Counted from the first letter of the stretch, positions 33,910 through 45,401 are shown. The stretch: 64,000 bases of DNA from Gigaspora rosea (GCA_003550325.1 QKWP01000423.1:229269-293268), one strand, 5' to 3'. Translations and numbers: made by a program. The notes: generated from the sequence alone by a model not told the origin.

Positions 33910-34990
33910 TGGCAGTACCATACATACCACTAAAATTGATTTTTGAAAAATGCCTATTTTGGGTTTCTAAAAATAAATTAAAATTTTTTATAAGAAAAAG
34001 CAAATAAAATTTATATATTTATGTTTTTTATAATTTTGTCTATTTAAAAAAAGCATAAAAAAATTTCAGGTTTTAAGTAAAATAGATCAAAACAATTTTG
34101 AGAAAAATTTTAATTTTGGGTTTCAAAACCCAAAATAATTTGTCTCTATGTATAGCAGAGTTGGGCAACTGGACAATTGGACAATTGGAAATTTGTCCAG
34201 TGTCCAGTGTCCTAATTGTCCAGTGAAAAGCTATGGATTAAAAAAAAATCACTGGACAACAAAAATTAAAAAAAAATTGTGAAAAGCAATGGATTAAGAA
34301 AAATAATCACTGGACAACAAAAATTAAAAAAAAATTATAATTTTTAAAATTTTAAACAAAAAAAAATTAAATAAACTAGATAATTAACCAATTCTGTTAA
34401 AATTGATAACTTAAAAAAATTAATTTATTAAGCCTGTTCCTGCTATAAAATATAATATTTATAATGTTTTCAAGCCTGATATCTCTCAAAACCTACTTAC
34501 TATACATATTGCTTTGGGAGGTTAACATTATTTGAAATACTATCCTTTACAATTGCAAGCAAATTGGTTGCATATAGATATCTTATTTAGTTAAATACAG
34601 TATTATGTGGCCAACATATTTATTGCTTATTAATTTTTTCAAATGTACTGTATGGCTAACAGAATTTTTGACTAATATACAATAATTAAACTAAATTTAA
34701 AATTAAATAAGAATAAAATTAAATTAAATCAAAGGTATAGTGCATTATTATAAAATTTTAACTACATTTTAGAATTAGCTAGAGCAATTCTCTGGGAGTA
34801 CTAGTTATCTGACCAGATATGTTGTGCTTTGACTAATTTATTCATTTATTGAATTTTTTTATAAATATTCACTGAACACTGGACATGCACTGGACATTAC
34901 ACTGGACAATTTGGAAACGTCCAGTGTCCAGTGAAAAAGCACTGGATATATAGCTTGCCCAACCCTGATGTATAGGTAGTACTAAACTAG
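33910..34990. mobile_element. ~270-bp MITE split by an 812-bp hAT insertion
   Basis: The left part (33,910-34,155) holds AGTACCATACATA, GGGTTTCTAAAAATAAATTA and CAAAACCCAAAATAATTT words. The right part resumes after 34,975 with GGTAGTACTAAACTAG, whose inverse matches the left end. An inverted relative of the left part lies at 38,005-38,245. Confidence 0.5.
34156..34967. mobile_element. 812-bp non-autonomous hAT element
   Basis: Ends CAGAGTTGGGCAACTGGACA and the inverse finishing GCTTGCCCAACCCTG. The perfect 8-bp duplication ATGTATAG flanks it (34,148-34,155 and 34,968-34,975). Subterminal GTCCAGTG/CACTGGAC words occur many times in both orientations. No coding sequence inside. It belongs to the same CAG...CTG hAT group as the 22-kb outer element. 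Confidence 0.85.
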
Positions 34991-35226
34991 TATTTATGCT
35001 TCACAGATTTGATTCAAGATCTAAATCCAAATTATCAAATCAGCTTGGGTTATATCAAATGCAAAATTTTTTGAATACTATTAACTTACTATTTCCATAT
35101 AACTTGTATATCTTTTTTATAAAATTAATATCTGGATAATACTAGTTTTTAATTTACATAATTAAACAAATAATTGAATAATCTTACAAATCACCAAGTA
35201 AATTATAGATAACCTAAAAACTATTA
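34991..35226. other. AT-rich spacer
   Basis: No gene or repeat recognised. Confidence 0.5.
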
Positions 35227-35763
35227 GAGGAGTGACAAAAATAAGGTGATTTTTTAGGAAAAGAAGTGGTAAAAAAAGTTGAAATTATATCTAGGAACCT
35301 GACTATATATATATTAAGGAAGAGGGGGGGAGTAGGCCTCTAATAAAAAATAATTAGTTGCCAATCCGAATAAGATTGGCAATATTTTTATATTTAGAAT
35401 TGGGGCAAAACAAATATATAAACAACATAGTACAAAATCTGAAACAGGCCTGTATATATAAAATTTTTATATAATTTAAAAAATTTTAAAGATGTTTTAC
35501 TTATATCTTCTTATCTACAAGTCCGATTTTAATGAAATTTTACCACTATTTTACCAATAAATGCACAAGAACCTGCTCTACAACTTTACTTAGATCAAAA
35601 AATAAATATTTACTTAGTACAAAACAACTTTTCATAAGGGTTATCATTAGATTTACTAATATTATTTATATATTTGTTTATCTCCAATTTTAAATATAGT
35701 AATAATATAGCTATAGTGCTAATCTTATCCGAATTGGTAATTCGGTGATTAATGATATAGCTC
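35227..35763 (+). mobile_element. TA-flanked MITE, copy 1, split by a second element
   Basis: Matches the ~152-bp copies at 36,089-36,239 and 42,262-42,414 (GTGACAAAAATAAGGTGATT, AGTAGGCCTCTAATAAAAAA). It is interrupted near 35,357, and its right end resumes at about 35,743 (CGGTGATTAATGATATAGC). Confidence 0.75.
35358..35742. mobile_element. ~385-bp inverted-repeat element nested in the MITE
   Basis: The left end TTGCCAATCCGAATAAGATT and the right end AATCTTATCCGAATTGGTAA are inverse to each other. The interior is AT-rich. The insertion point inside the MITE is clear by comparison with the uninterrupted copies. Confidence 0.75.
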
Positions 35764-36088
35764 TTAAATAACCAAATATTCAAATTATTTTCAAATAACC
35801 TAAATTATTTGGTCATGAGCCATTTTCAAATAATCCAGAATGTAATAAATAGTTATCCTGAAATTATTTTAGATTATTTGCAAAATAGACAAATGCCAAA
35901 TTATTTACTATTTCTAATCTATAGCATATAATAAAATTGAACTCAATATAGGTAATTTTGTAATTAATTATATTATATATGGAATTAGATCTGTAATATT
36001 AATATTTACTCATGTTATAATAGATATTATTTTTAAAAAATGAATAATAAATCTAAATTTTTATTTTAGTTTATAAATCCAATAGCTA

Positions 36089-36239
36089 AGGGGAGTAACA
36101 AAAATCAGGTGATTTTTTAGAGGGGGAGAGGTAAAAAAAGTTAAAATTATATATAAGAACCTGACTATTTATATATTAAGGAAGAGGGAGGGGGGTAGGC
36201 CTCTGATAAAAAATAATCAGGTGATTAATGACACTGCCC
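36089..36239 (+). mobile_element. TA-flanked MITE, copy 2 (151 bp)
   Basis: Starts AGGGGAGTAACAAAAATCAG and ends GATTAATGACACTGCCC, with TA on both sides, which fits a Tc1/mariner-like target. It carries the shared TAGGCCTCTGATAAAAAATA word. Confidence 0.8.
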
Positions 36240-37015
36240 TAATCCAATCTTTTATCCAGATATTATATATTAATTGATATTAGCCAATTGAAGAACTTTA
36301 TTATGTATTTTAAATATTTGTTTTTTTTAAATAATTTTATATATTATTTTGCAAAAATTAATAATATAATAATTGAAAGAATTTTTGCAGTTATTATATT
36401 TGTACATAACAAAGACCTTATTAGAAGCGACTTGGATAAAAGGAACAGATTGTATGTTGAGACAAACGTTAAAAAAGAACTCTCCTTATAGTTTGAACTC
36501 TCTGAGTAAAAGACTTTGTTGCTATAGAAAATGTAGTAGAGCTAAAACCCTGGGGTTTTTTGTCAAAAGACATAGAAGCTTAGGCAAAAATGTACTTTTG
36601 GTTAAATATAATATTTTGCAAAACATAAAACTTACTTTCTCTTCAACTTTGGTACTCTTGATATTTCTCCTTGAACTTTTCGAAATTTCGCCAAAAAGTG
36701 GGAAATCTAGCTTACCCTCTCCAAAAGATTGGTATTGTTTACAACTTCCAAATTGGAACAGCATCTATCTAATAGAGTCAAGTCACAACTGGTGTGCAGG
36801 ATCTTGTAATAAACAATGAAAACACATGCGATAGTTTGAAGGAAATATCGAAATAAAAATTCTTTCTAGAATATTCTTGTAGATGTAGCTTCTTTTCTTT
36901 TATTTTCTTTATATGTATATATAATACTTAAATGGAGTGTTTTTTTGTACAATATTATATAATTTTTATCTTATTCATCATCATTTATTCTTATTAGCTT
37001 TCATCTTAAGCAAAG
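36240..37015 (+). other. Region with a 148-codon open frame, product unknown
   Basis: The frame 36,373-36,819 is unusually long for this AT-rich DNA and the region is less AT-rich than its flanks. The protein (MKEFLQLLYLYITKTLLEAT...NWCAGSCNKQ) shows a hydrophobic run (LVLLIFLLELFEI) but no domain that I know. The overlapping minus-strand frame (36,522-36,764) is about equally plausible. I cannot tell whether either is a gene. A fragment of a mobile element is a likely alternative. Confidence 0.2.
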
Positions 37016-37429
37016 GATTTTTCTAGTGTTCCTATGAACCTGAACTGAACTAAACTTAGGTCAAGTTCAGGTTCAGGTTCAGATTTAGTATTGAACCTGA
37101 ACCTAAACATTTTTTAAAACATGTTCAGTTTCAGATTCAGTATTGAACTTTTAGAGCTGGTTCAGGTTCAGTTCAGGTTCAGTTCATAAGTTCATGAACA
37201 TGTTCAGGTTCAGTTTAGCATTCATATGAACTAGCAATTCTAGGTTTGGGTCTGGGTTTGGTCTGGTCCAGACCAAAATCAAATGCTAAATTTTATTATT
37301 TAAAACTTTATACTAAACTCAAACTCAATTATAAGTTCAGTTGGTAGTTCAAAATTTGCAAACTAGTTTAAGTCTAAATAAAAATATATGTATTTTTTGA
37401 TACTGAACAAGTTTACTTAGAGTGAGAAG

Positions 37430-38859
37430 TATAAATCAATTAGTAAAATTTAGAGAATCATAGCATTTTGTATAATTTTATTAATAAAATTATTAAAAAT
37501 ATTGTTCTACATGAAATTTTACTAATTGATCATAACCTCTTACACTATGTAAACTTATTAAGCACCAAAAAATACATCAAATCGGCATATTTTATTTTAC
37601 TTTTCTTAAAATGTGAAGAAAGATGCTTAATTTTGAATTTTTGATGAAAATTTCCAAAATTAAGCATTTTTCTTCAAATCTTAAAAAAGTAAAATAAAAT
37701 ATGCCAATTTGATGTATTTTTTGGTGCTGAACAAGTTTATACAAATTTTTATAATTCTCTAAATTTTACTAATTGATCTAATTTTTTGCACTATGTAAAC
37801 TTATTCAACACCAATAATTACATTATATTGGCATATTTTATTTTACTTTTCTTAAAATTTGAAGAAAAGATGCTTAATTTTGGAAATTTTTATCAAAAAT
37901 TCAAAATTAAGCATCTTTCTTCAAATTTTAAGATAAGTAAAATAAAATATGCTGATTTTATATATTTTTTGGTTTGAACAAGTTTCCTTAGTGCAATATG
38001 TTATGATTATACATGAGGACGAAAGCATTTCGGGTTCTAAAACCCAAATTAAAATTTAAAGATGAAATTGTTTTTGACCTATTTTACTTAAAAGACGAAA
38101 TTATTTGATACTTTTTTTAAATAGACGAAATTATAAGGAACATATCTATATAAATTTTATTTGCTCTTCCTTATAAAAAATTTTAATTTTCTCTAATGAA
38201 GATGAAACAGGCCTTTTTCAAAAATCAATTTCGGTGGCAACACTAGTTATGATCAATTAGTAAAATTTAGAGAATTATAGAAATTTGTATAGTTTTATTA
38301 ATAAAATTATACAAATTTCTATGATTTTCTAAATTTACTAATTGATCCTAATTTTTGCACTAAATAAACTTATTCAGCACCAAAAAATACATCAAATCGG
38401 CATATTTTATTTTACTTTTCTTAAAATTTGAAGAAAATTAAAATAAAATATGCCGATATGTTGTATTTTTTGGTGCTAAACAAGTTTGTTTAGTGCAAGA
38501 AATTAGAATCAATTAGTAAAATTTAGAGAATTACAGAAATTTGTATAATTTTATTAATAAAATTATACAAATTTCTATGATTATCTAAATTTTACTAATT
38601 GATCCTAATTTTTTGCACTAAGTAAACTTGTTTAGCACCAAAAAATATATCAAATCGGCATATTTTATTTTACTTTTTTTAAAATTTGAAGAAAAAATGC
38701 TTAATTTTGTAAATTTTCATCAAAAATTCAAAATTAAGCATCTTTTCTTCAAATTTTAAAAAAGTAAAATAAAATATGCTAATTTGATGTATTTTTTGGT
38801 GCTGTATAAGTTTACTTAGTGCAAGAAATTAGAATCAATTAGTAAAATTTAGAGAATTA
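37430..38859. repeat. Tandem array of two alternating palindromes
   Basis: One palindrome is built on TTAGTAAAATTTAGAGAATT and its inverse around TAATTTTATTAATAAAATTA. The other is built on CACCAAAAAATACATCAAAT, a TTTTATTTTACTTTTCTTAA word and the inverse around a TTTTCATCAAAAATTC centre. They alternate about four times with a combined period near 340 bp, some copies shortened. The array resumes at 40,856 after the Harbinger-like insertion. The 63-codon frame at 37,786-37,977 is part of the array and not a gene. Confidence 0.8.
38005..38245 (-). mobile_element. ~240-bp MITE inserted in the palindrome array
   Basis: It is the inverse of 33,910-34,147: CTAAAACCCAAATTAAAATT, GACCTATTTTACTTAAAA and TTTTTCAAAAATCAATTT correspond to words there. 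It breaks the periodicity of the array. Confidence 0.55.
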
Positions 38860-40855
38860 GGCCGTGCAAATAAAATTAATTGTTTCTCGTAATATATAAA
38901 GGTTAAAAGACACCTGGGACCCGGTTATTATTATAAGTATTAAAAAATGTTATATAAAAAATTTTTATTTATATATTTTATATATTGAACTATATAGTTA
39001 AATCACAACATCGTGCAAAACAAAAAATAAAAATTTTGCATAGTGCTTGGATCAGGATTATGCGAACCTAGTATCATCCCAAAAATCAATTACAATTTAT
39101 TTAATATTGTATTGGTAATAAATTTTGTGATATTAGTAATACAGAAGCTAAAATATTAATTAATCGAGTTAAAATTTTCATTCAACTAAGTGCAGTTGAA
39201 AAAACCTTGGCTCAAATAAAAAGGAAATGCAAATACATAGCCATTATTCGAATACTTAATTAAATTTTTTTTTAGTTTGTGTTTTACATAATTATAATCA
39301 CATTTGCGAACATGATTTGCTGTTTTAGTTCTACCAATTAATAAATTATCTTAATGCTTATCCACTAAATTAAGACGAATGAAACTATTTGAAAAGGATT
39401 AGGTGGTGAATATTTGCAAATAAATATTTAAGCATGATTTGTGAACATGGTTTGCAACTTTTGCCTCAAATCATGTGCCATCTGATAGAACATTAACAGA
39501 CCCGGTTACGATTGCATGCTTGATCGATTAATTGATAGAATATACTGGTAAGTGTGAGGTAATTAGATAATTGTATGAGGTAATTGATTAATTAATTATT
39601 TATAAGGTAATTGGATCATAGTATAGTAGTAAATAAGTAGAAAATAATGGGAAATTACCTTTGTCTTTTCTGCAAACCCGACTTTCGTTCTTGTTATATC
39701 GATCCCTCCCACTCTACTCACGTTAGAACAACACATCATTTGTGTGACCTGCTGGAACAGCAATCATAAATAAGAGGAGGTGAAATCTGTTAGGTTTGTA
39801 TGCTAAAAAATATTAAATGTGGCCTGAGACGACAGTCACATAAAAATAATGTCATAATATCAAAAGAAAAAAAAAGAAATTGCATGTTACATGATTCTAA
39901 AAACATACCCGTATGTATTCTTTATAGTCCTAATAATGAGACAAAACAATGCGTAATTCCATCGATTAATATACTAAATTAAGGCGAATGAAACAATTTG
40001 AAGAGTATTTATGGATAAGTATTTGAGTAAACATAATTTGCAGTTTTTAACTCTATTGATTAATAAATTCCCTTTATACTTACTCACTTAATTAAGGTGA
40101 ATAAACCGATTTGAAGGAAGTAAATAATTATGGATAAGTGTTGAGTATGATTTGTGAATACGATTTGCAGTTTTAACTTTATCGATTAAGAAAACATTCA
40201 TATTTACCACTAAATTAAGGTGAATGAAATGATTTGAAGAGTATTAGTCAATAGTAATAAGCAGTTTTAATCCATCAAATAATAAATTATCTTTATACTT
40301 ACCCACTAAATCAAAGGCGAAGAAAATAATTTGAAGGGTAGTAAATATTTAAAAATAAGTATCTGTGTATGATTTTGTAAATATTATTCTTGTGAATTTA
40401 ATTTGCAGTTTTAATTCCATCGATTAATAAATCATCTTTATATTTACCCACTAAATTAAACTGAACGAAATGATTTTAGGGTATTAGGTAATGCCAAATA
40501 AGTATTTATGGGTAAGTATTTATGTGCATTATTGAACATGATTTGTAGTTTCAGTTATTAAATAATCTTTTATACACACCTACTAAAGGTGAATAAAACG
40601 ATTTGTAGAATATTAGATAATAGTAATCATATATACTTTAATTTGCCTATATAAAATTTAGATGGGCATAATTCCACGTGAATGTGTATTAATGTGCACG
40701 ATTAAGAAATCATGTGCACGCTCTCTATACAGGATATTTATCTATTAGATAACCCGATTCAAGCACTACTTATGTGTTATAAAATAAAATTTTAATTTTT
40801 TCAAAAAAGGCACCCAGCCAGGTTACGAGAAACAATTATATTTGTTTGCACGGTC
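38860..40855. mobile_element. 2.0-kb PIF/Harbinger-like non-autonomous element
   Basis: Ends GGCCGTGCAAATAAAATT and the inverse finishing TTTGTTTGCACGGTC, followed inward by AATTGTTTCTCGTAA on both sides. The 3-bp duplication TTA is seen at 38,857-38,859 and 40,856-40,858. Joining the flanks restores AGAGAATTATAGAAATTTG, which is present uninterrupted elsewhere in the same array, so the insertion point is certain. 3-bp TWA targets and GGSC ends are typical of PIF/Harbinger. No transposase was found. Confidence 0.8.
39049..40763. repeat. TAGTGCTTGGATC ends with ~115-bp degenerate tandem repeats
   Basis: Inside the Harbinger-like element. The ends tagtgcttggatcaggatta and the inverse ataacccgattcaagcacta are TIRs, but the flanking 8-mers do not match. 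From 39,340 to 40,600 about seven degenerate units contain CACTAAATTAAGGCGAATGA, ATTTGAAG, GGATAAGTATTTG and TGATTTGTGAA. The 60-codon frame at 39,800-39,982 has no recognised content. Confidence 0.55.
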
Positions 40856-41159
40856 TTATAGAAATTTGTATAATTTTATTAATAAAATTATACAAATTTC
40901 TATAATTCTCTAAATTTTACTAATTGTGATTTAGGTAAACATGTGCATATATTATGAACCTGAACATGTTCATGAACCTTAAACTGAACATGAACTGAAC
41001 TTTTTTAAAGTTCAGGTTCAGGTTCATGTTCAATAATTTTAAGTTTAGGTTCAGTTCAGTATTGAACTTTTAGAGCAGGTTCAGGTTCAGGTTCATTGAA
41101 TCTGAACCTGAACCTCTATTGAACTGAACTGAACTTCGGAACCCTAGATTTTTCTATAT

Positions 41160-41590
41160 CTTTCTCATCTAGTAATTTTGTTTTTTTTAGTATTATATTT
41201 GGTTTTTCGTTTAGATTCATAGTTATTTATCCTTTTAGTTTTTCATTTTATTTTTGATCAATTTGTATTTCGTTAATAGCTAGTAATATCCCCACCATTG
41301 TTGCTAGGTGGGAGGAATTTAAAAAATTTTTTTGCTTTTGACGAGCTAACGAAATAACCTACTTTATCCGTAAAGTAGTACAACAGGTCGCATTATGATA
41401 CTCTTAGAAGTTATCGAGTGATATCAGATTTGCTAAATTGGATACAAGGAATTAGTTTAGTTTACAAGTATGGCTTTTCTAGTTTTTAATCCTACAAATA
41501 AATAATACCGGCAAGACTATCAAAGGTTAAAAAAATAATAATAATTGAAAGAAATAATATAATAAATGTAGTAAAAACTATTAAACTTAT
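41160..41590. other. Spacer between the hAT-type element and the LINE fragment
   Basis: AT-rich, no recognised gene. It may include decayed upstream parts of the LINE. Confidence 0.4.
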
Positions 41591-41599
41591 ATTATAGAT

Positions 41600-42970
41600 C
41601 TTCTAATGGCACTGCCTAAAAGTAGAGTTATTATTAGATCAGATAGTAGTACAGCGATAATTTTAATTAAAAAGGTTCTTGGTGGGCCTAGATACAAGAA
41701 TGGATGAAAATAAATAACTCTATGATTTTAGATGCGATAAAGGTAGTAGTACAAAGCAAAGGAATAGATGTGCTACTTGAGAAGGTAAAAGCTCATTCAG
41801 AAGATGGGCAGAATGAAAGAGCAGATCAAATAGCAAAGGAAGGAGGTGAAGTAGGTGTTCCAACAAGAGTTAAATGGGTTATGACTGAAAGTATGGTCCT
41901 TCGGCCAGTATGGAAGGATATAGAGATAGAATGCTCTTTGAGAGAATTTATAAAGCAGCTACTAATAACGGCTACTAGAGCAGAGTGAACATTCAACCAG
42001 AGATCTCATGATAAGATCTATCAGAAGCAAGTAAACCAAAAAAAACTAGAAACCCTTTTTGCCTTAATGAGAAGATATAGTAAACTTCAGAGTGAAAGTA
42101 AAAAAGAAAATAGTACATAGAGCTTCCATATAAAGTATATCAATAAGTTACTATCGACTCTGATGAGACAACAAATACAGGTTGTATCAAGATGTTCAGT
42201 ATAAAAAATGCAAAGAAAGAAAAGAAATCTTTTGAGAATTTATCTATATGATCACACAATAAGGGGAGTGGCAAAAATCAGGTGATTTTTTAGGGTGGAA
42301 GGAGGTAATAAAAGTTGAAATTATATATAAGAACCTGGCTATATATATATTAATGAAGAGGGAGAGGGTGTAGGCCTCTGATAAAAAATAATCAGATGAT
42401 TAATGATACTGCCCTAAAGAGGTATGGGCTAAAAAGGAAAAAGAAATCCTTAATAGTATAAGGGAAGAACTAAAATATAAGAAGAAAATGATAGTAGATT
42501 TTGACCAGCTTAAAGAAGTCTTTATACCCAGAAATAAAGAAGAATATAAAAATTGGCATATAAAGTGAGCAAGAGGGTTTTTGGCGGATGATATAGGTTT
42601 ATCTTTAGAAAGAATGAATCTCTTTAAAAACAAGGCCTGGACATAGCTATCGTTTTTCTCAATATGATTAAGCTTTTTCCAGAGAGAAATATGAAAAGAA
42701 CACTGCTCAATAACTAATAAATAGGAAAAAGACTACGGAATTACTCGAGAGCAAAAAAAGCAAGAAATCAAAAAAAAAGAAAAGAAGGAAAAAAAGCCAA
42801 AAGAAAAAAAAAGGAGCAATAACGCGGAAGAAAGAACTGAGAAAAAAGAGATGAAAGTTAAAGATAAGACTGTAAAGCAGTGCTGAATAGAAATTCTGAG
42901 TATCGTGAAGGAGAAAGTATATGCATGGATTGGACAAGGTATCCATGCAAGCTGGAATATAAAATAAATA
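41600..42970 (+). pseudogene. LINE 3' end: RNase H domain and basic tail, decayed
   Basis: The start reads VIIRSDSSTAIILIKKVLGG, the part of an RNase H domain that contains a catalytic Asp. 41,704-41,988 continues as VLLEKVKAHSEDGQNERADQ, with the conserved H and the final catalytic Asp (NERADQIAKEGG). Then come VTFALMRRYSKLQ-like and KEVFIPRNKEEYKNWHIKWA stretches, and a Lys-rich tail (EQKKQEIKKKEKKEKKPKEK) ending KVYAWIGQGIHASWNIK. RNase H near the C-terminus of a long frame fits LINE clades of fungi (Tad or I-like). Reverse transcriptase and endonuclease are not present, so this is a 5'-truncated, broken copy. A MITE lies inside it at 42,262-42,414. Confidence 0.65.
42262..42414 (+). mobile_element. 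TA-flanked MITE, copy 3 (153 bp), inside the LINE fragment
   Basis: Starts AGGGGAGTGGCAAAAATCAG and ends GATTAATGATACTGCCC, flanked by TA on both sides. Removing it rejoins the LINE reading frame (…HTIK|EVWAKKEKE…), confirming the boundaries. Confidence 0.85.
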
Positions 42971-43400
42971 GTAGTTTTGACAGGCAGCAAACCCTGATCA
43001 CAGATCTAGATAGTTTTTCTTTATTGAAAGAAAGAATCTTAGAAGGAAAAGTTTGTTATAGCAGGTTACACCTAGGTATCTCTAAGACAACCAGGTGGGT
43101 TACACTTTAGTATTAATGCCATAAAAATAGCAAAATTTTGTAAGATAAAATAGTATATTTTAATATTTACAAAAGTTAAATAAAGTTGTAACAAGACTGC
43201 TAAATTGTTAAAAAAAAACAAACTTATATTATAGGTTTAATTTTAATATTGCTTAATCAAAGACTTTATCAGAACTAAATATTAAAGAAATATATGGAAA
43301 TAGGTCTGCTATCACCAAACTGGCTCTAGCCTATACTAACAGAAAATGGTAAGAAACACAGATCAAAATCCAATATATTGGGTACCTATCAGGTACTATA
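42971..43400. other. Likely LINE 3' UTR and AT-rich DNA
   Basis: The frame 42,880-43,110 overlaps the end of the LINE frame and has no recognisable content. A GTCTGCTATCACCAAA word at about 43,300 matches the palindrome at 7,517. Confidence 0.35.
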
Positions 43401-43410
43401 TTACTATGTG

Positions 43411-43676
43411 GCATGCTTCTATCTAAAAGTTTTTTTATTACTAAGTTAACAATATATGTTCACTAATTGAAAGTTGTAGAGCTTGTCGAAATGCATCTAA
43501 CAGTGGTTAGATCATCCAAATCGGCCTAGTAGATGGCGAGTTATTGTCAAAAAACTATTGCCTGACTATATAAAAATTTGTGCCAGAAATTACATATGAA
43601 AATCACTATAGGCGAAATGTAGCGTGCTTCCATCTAAAACTTTTTTTATTACTAAGTTAATGATACATGCCCACTA
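43411..43676 (+). repeat. Direct repeats, spacing 211 bp
   Basis: GCATGCTTCTATCTAAAAGT...ATTACTAAGTTAAC at 43,411-43,466 and GCGTGCTTCCATCTAAAACT...ATTACTAAGTTAAT at 43,622-43,676 are near-identical. The second is followed by TTTGGGATT/AATCCCAAA words facing each other at 43,710-43,860. Confidence 0.6.
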
Positions 43677-43876
43677 GAGTTGCGGTCCAAACTTACTAGT
43701 TTGGGATTTGGTAGAATCCCAAATGGTATTTACTAGATTTCGCAAAATGCCTCTCGTTTGCCGTAATGTCAAACATTCTGACATATAAAGTATATTACGA
43801 CTAGAAATCCCAAATTTTTTACATGTAAAATTGGGTTTGGGACTCATCCCAAACAAAGAGGTCATTTAAAGTTCAG

Positions 43877-44560
43877 CACTTTAGCCAATAAGATTGCGAA
43901 GTTGACATCAAACCGATGAATAAGTATCAGGTAAATATCAAATACAAGACTTACTGATATACTATATTTAGCTTATAGGATGACCGGGTAACTTATTTAT
44001 ACACTTATAAAGCACTTTTTGAGAACGTAACGTTTTATCAACAAAAAAATCACTATGAAAGCAAATTCTAGATCTAAACAAACGTACATATTTACTGTTA
44101 AAATTAATCCAAAATAATCCACCTCTTCAAAAACTTCACTTAGGTGAGAATGTTTTTACTATATACTGCTAATACTAGTTATATTAATAACTGTATATAA
44201 GTTTTAAATGCCAAAAACAGTCATTAAAAAAGAAGATTGAAACGTTACATATAAGTTTTAAACTTGGAACTTTGAGTGCACTATTTAATATGCTAAATAT
44301 TATAATAATAATAGGCTTGTACTAACGTTTACTATATATTTTATGTTTATAAAGTTATATTATAAGAGTAATAAATGTAACTTTGGGTTAAGTAGTAGTC
44401 GATAATATTGTGTGTTATTGTTTTATTAATAATTATATGGGCTAAGGGTTATGTGAGCTATATGGCGTCTTTAATAAAGGTCATAGTAACTTAGAATAAG
44501 ATAGAATTATTTTAATTACTCGGTTTTGATTGGTCGATCACAGGGATGCATGACCGTGCA
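43877..44560. other. AT-rich intergenic DNA
   Basis: No gene recognised. Some cytosine-containing words around 44,530 (GATGCATGACCGTGCAGGTG) may mark the edge of another repeat. Confidence 0.4.
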
Positions 44561-44579
44561 GGTGCACAGAATTCTTAAA

Positions 44580-45330
44580 CCTTTTTTTTAATAGTTTAAA
44601 TTTTTTTTTATTTTATCGTTTAATGTTTTTTATTTTTTTTAATTTTTAAATTTTTATTTAAATTTTTTTATTACGTATTATTTTTTTCATGATTTAATTT
44701 TTATATAGCGTTATGTTTAATTACGTTTTTATTTTTTTTAATTATTATTTTTATTTTTTAATTTTTTTTTAACTACGTAATTTTTTTTTAATAGTTTTTT
44801 TTAAACGTATTTTTTCTATTTTTTTATTTACTTTGGCTTTTAAAGTTCTTTAGATAAAATATGAAAAATACAAAAAAGAAAATAATTCTAATAAAAATTA
44901 AGAATTATTTTAATTGTTTATTCATTTTATTTTATTTTTTTTTTAATCTTTTATTTTAATCGTTTTTATTTTAATCGTTTTTTATTATTTTATTTTATTT
45001 TATTTTAAACGTTTTTTTTTATTAACGTTTTTTTTTATTAACTTTTATTTTTTTTACCAGTTATTTTTTTTAGTTTTTTTTTTTTAATTTTTAATTTTTA
45101 TTTTTTTTATATAATTATTATTTATTTTTAGTGATTTTTATTTTTTTTATAAATACATAATTATTATTTTTATTTATTTATTTATAATTAATTTTTATTT
45201 TTAATGATTTTTTTTCATTTTTTTATTTTAATTTTTTTTTATTATTTATTTTTAACAGTTTTTTTTTAATTTTTAATTTTTTTTATCAATTTTTATTTTA
45301 ATTTTTTTTTTCTTATTAATTTTTTACCCT
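44580..45330. repeat. T-rich low-complexity tract
   Basis: About 750 bp of T runs with scattered ATT and ACG. Very few G or C. Could be a degenerate poly-T expansion. Confidence 0.6.
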
Positions 45331-45401
45331 GTTGGTAACAATCTCAACATAGGGCACCAAATAAAATAATCTAGTGTGAATATTAAAACCAGATACAAAC
45401 T
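45331..45401 (+). repeat. Dispersed ~70-bp repeat, copy 1
   Basis: CCCTGTTGGTAACAATCTCA, then GGGCACCAAATAAAATAATC and a CCAGATACAA end. It is repeated with few changes at 57,152-57,221 in the same orientation. Flanks differ on the right. It may be the terminus of an unidentified element; TGTTGG starts are known from several element types, so no family is assigned. Confidence 0.6.

Larger units (their letters stand above)
37024..41146. mobile_element. 4.1-kb hAT-type element with palindrome-array interior
   Basis: TIRs TAGTGTTCCTATGAACC and TAGGGTTCCGAAGTTCAG (read inward), each followed by ~120-190 bp of GTTCAGGTTCAG-type words. The perfect 8-bp duplication GATTTTTC lies at 37,016-37,023 and 41,147-41,154. 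No transposase. The interior is a tandem array of palindromes (37,430-38,859 and 40,856-40,930), interrupted by a Harbinger-like element. Confidence 0.85.

Noticed and set aside
39640-39780. Possible tRNA or small RNA in the less AT-rich patch inside the Harbinger-like element
   Set aside because: No cloverleaf, no A/B box pair and no T-loop sequence could be recognised.
39049-40763. TAGTGCTTGGATC-ended segment as a complete hAT insertion inside the Harbinger-like element
   Set aside because: The TIRs match, but no 8-bp duplication could be found, so it is listed only as a repeat.
42707-42990. Minus-strand hydrophobic frames at 42.7-43.0 kb
   Set aside because: They are the antisense of the Lys-rich LINE tail (AAA/AAG runs read as Phe/Leu).
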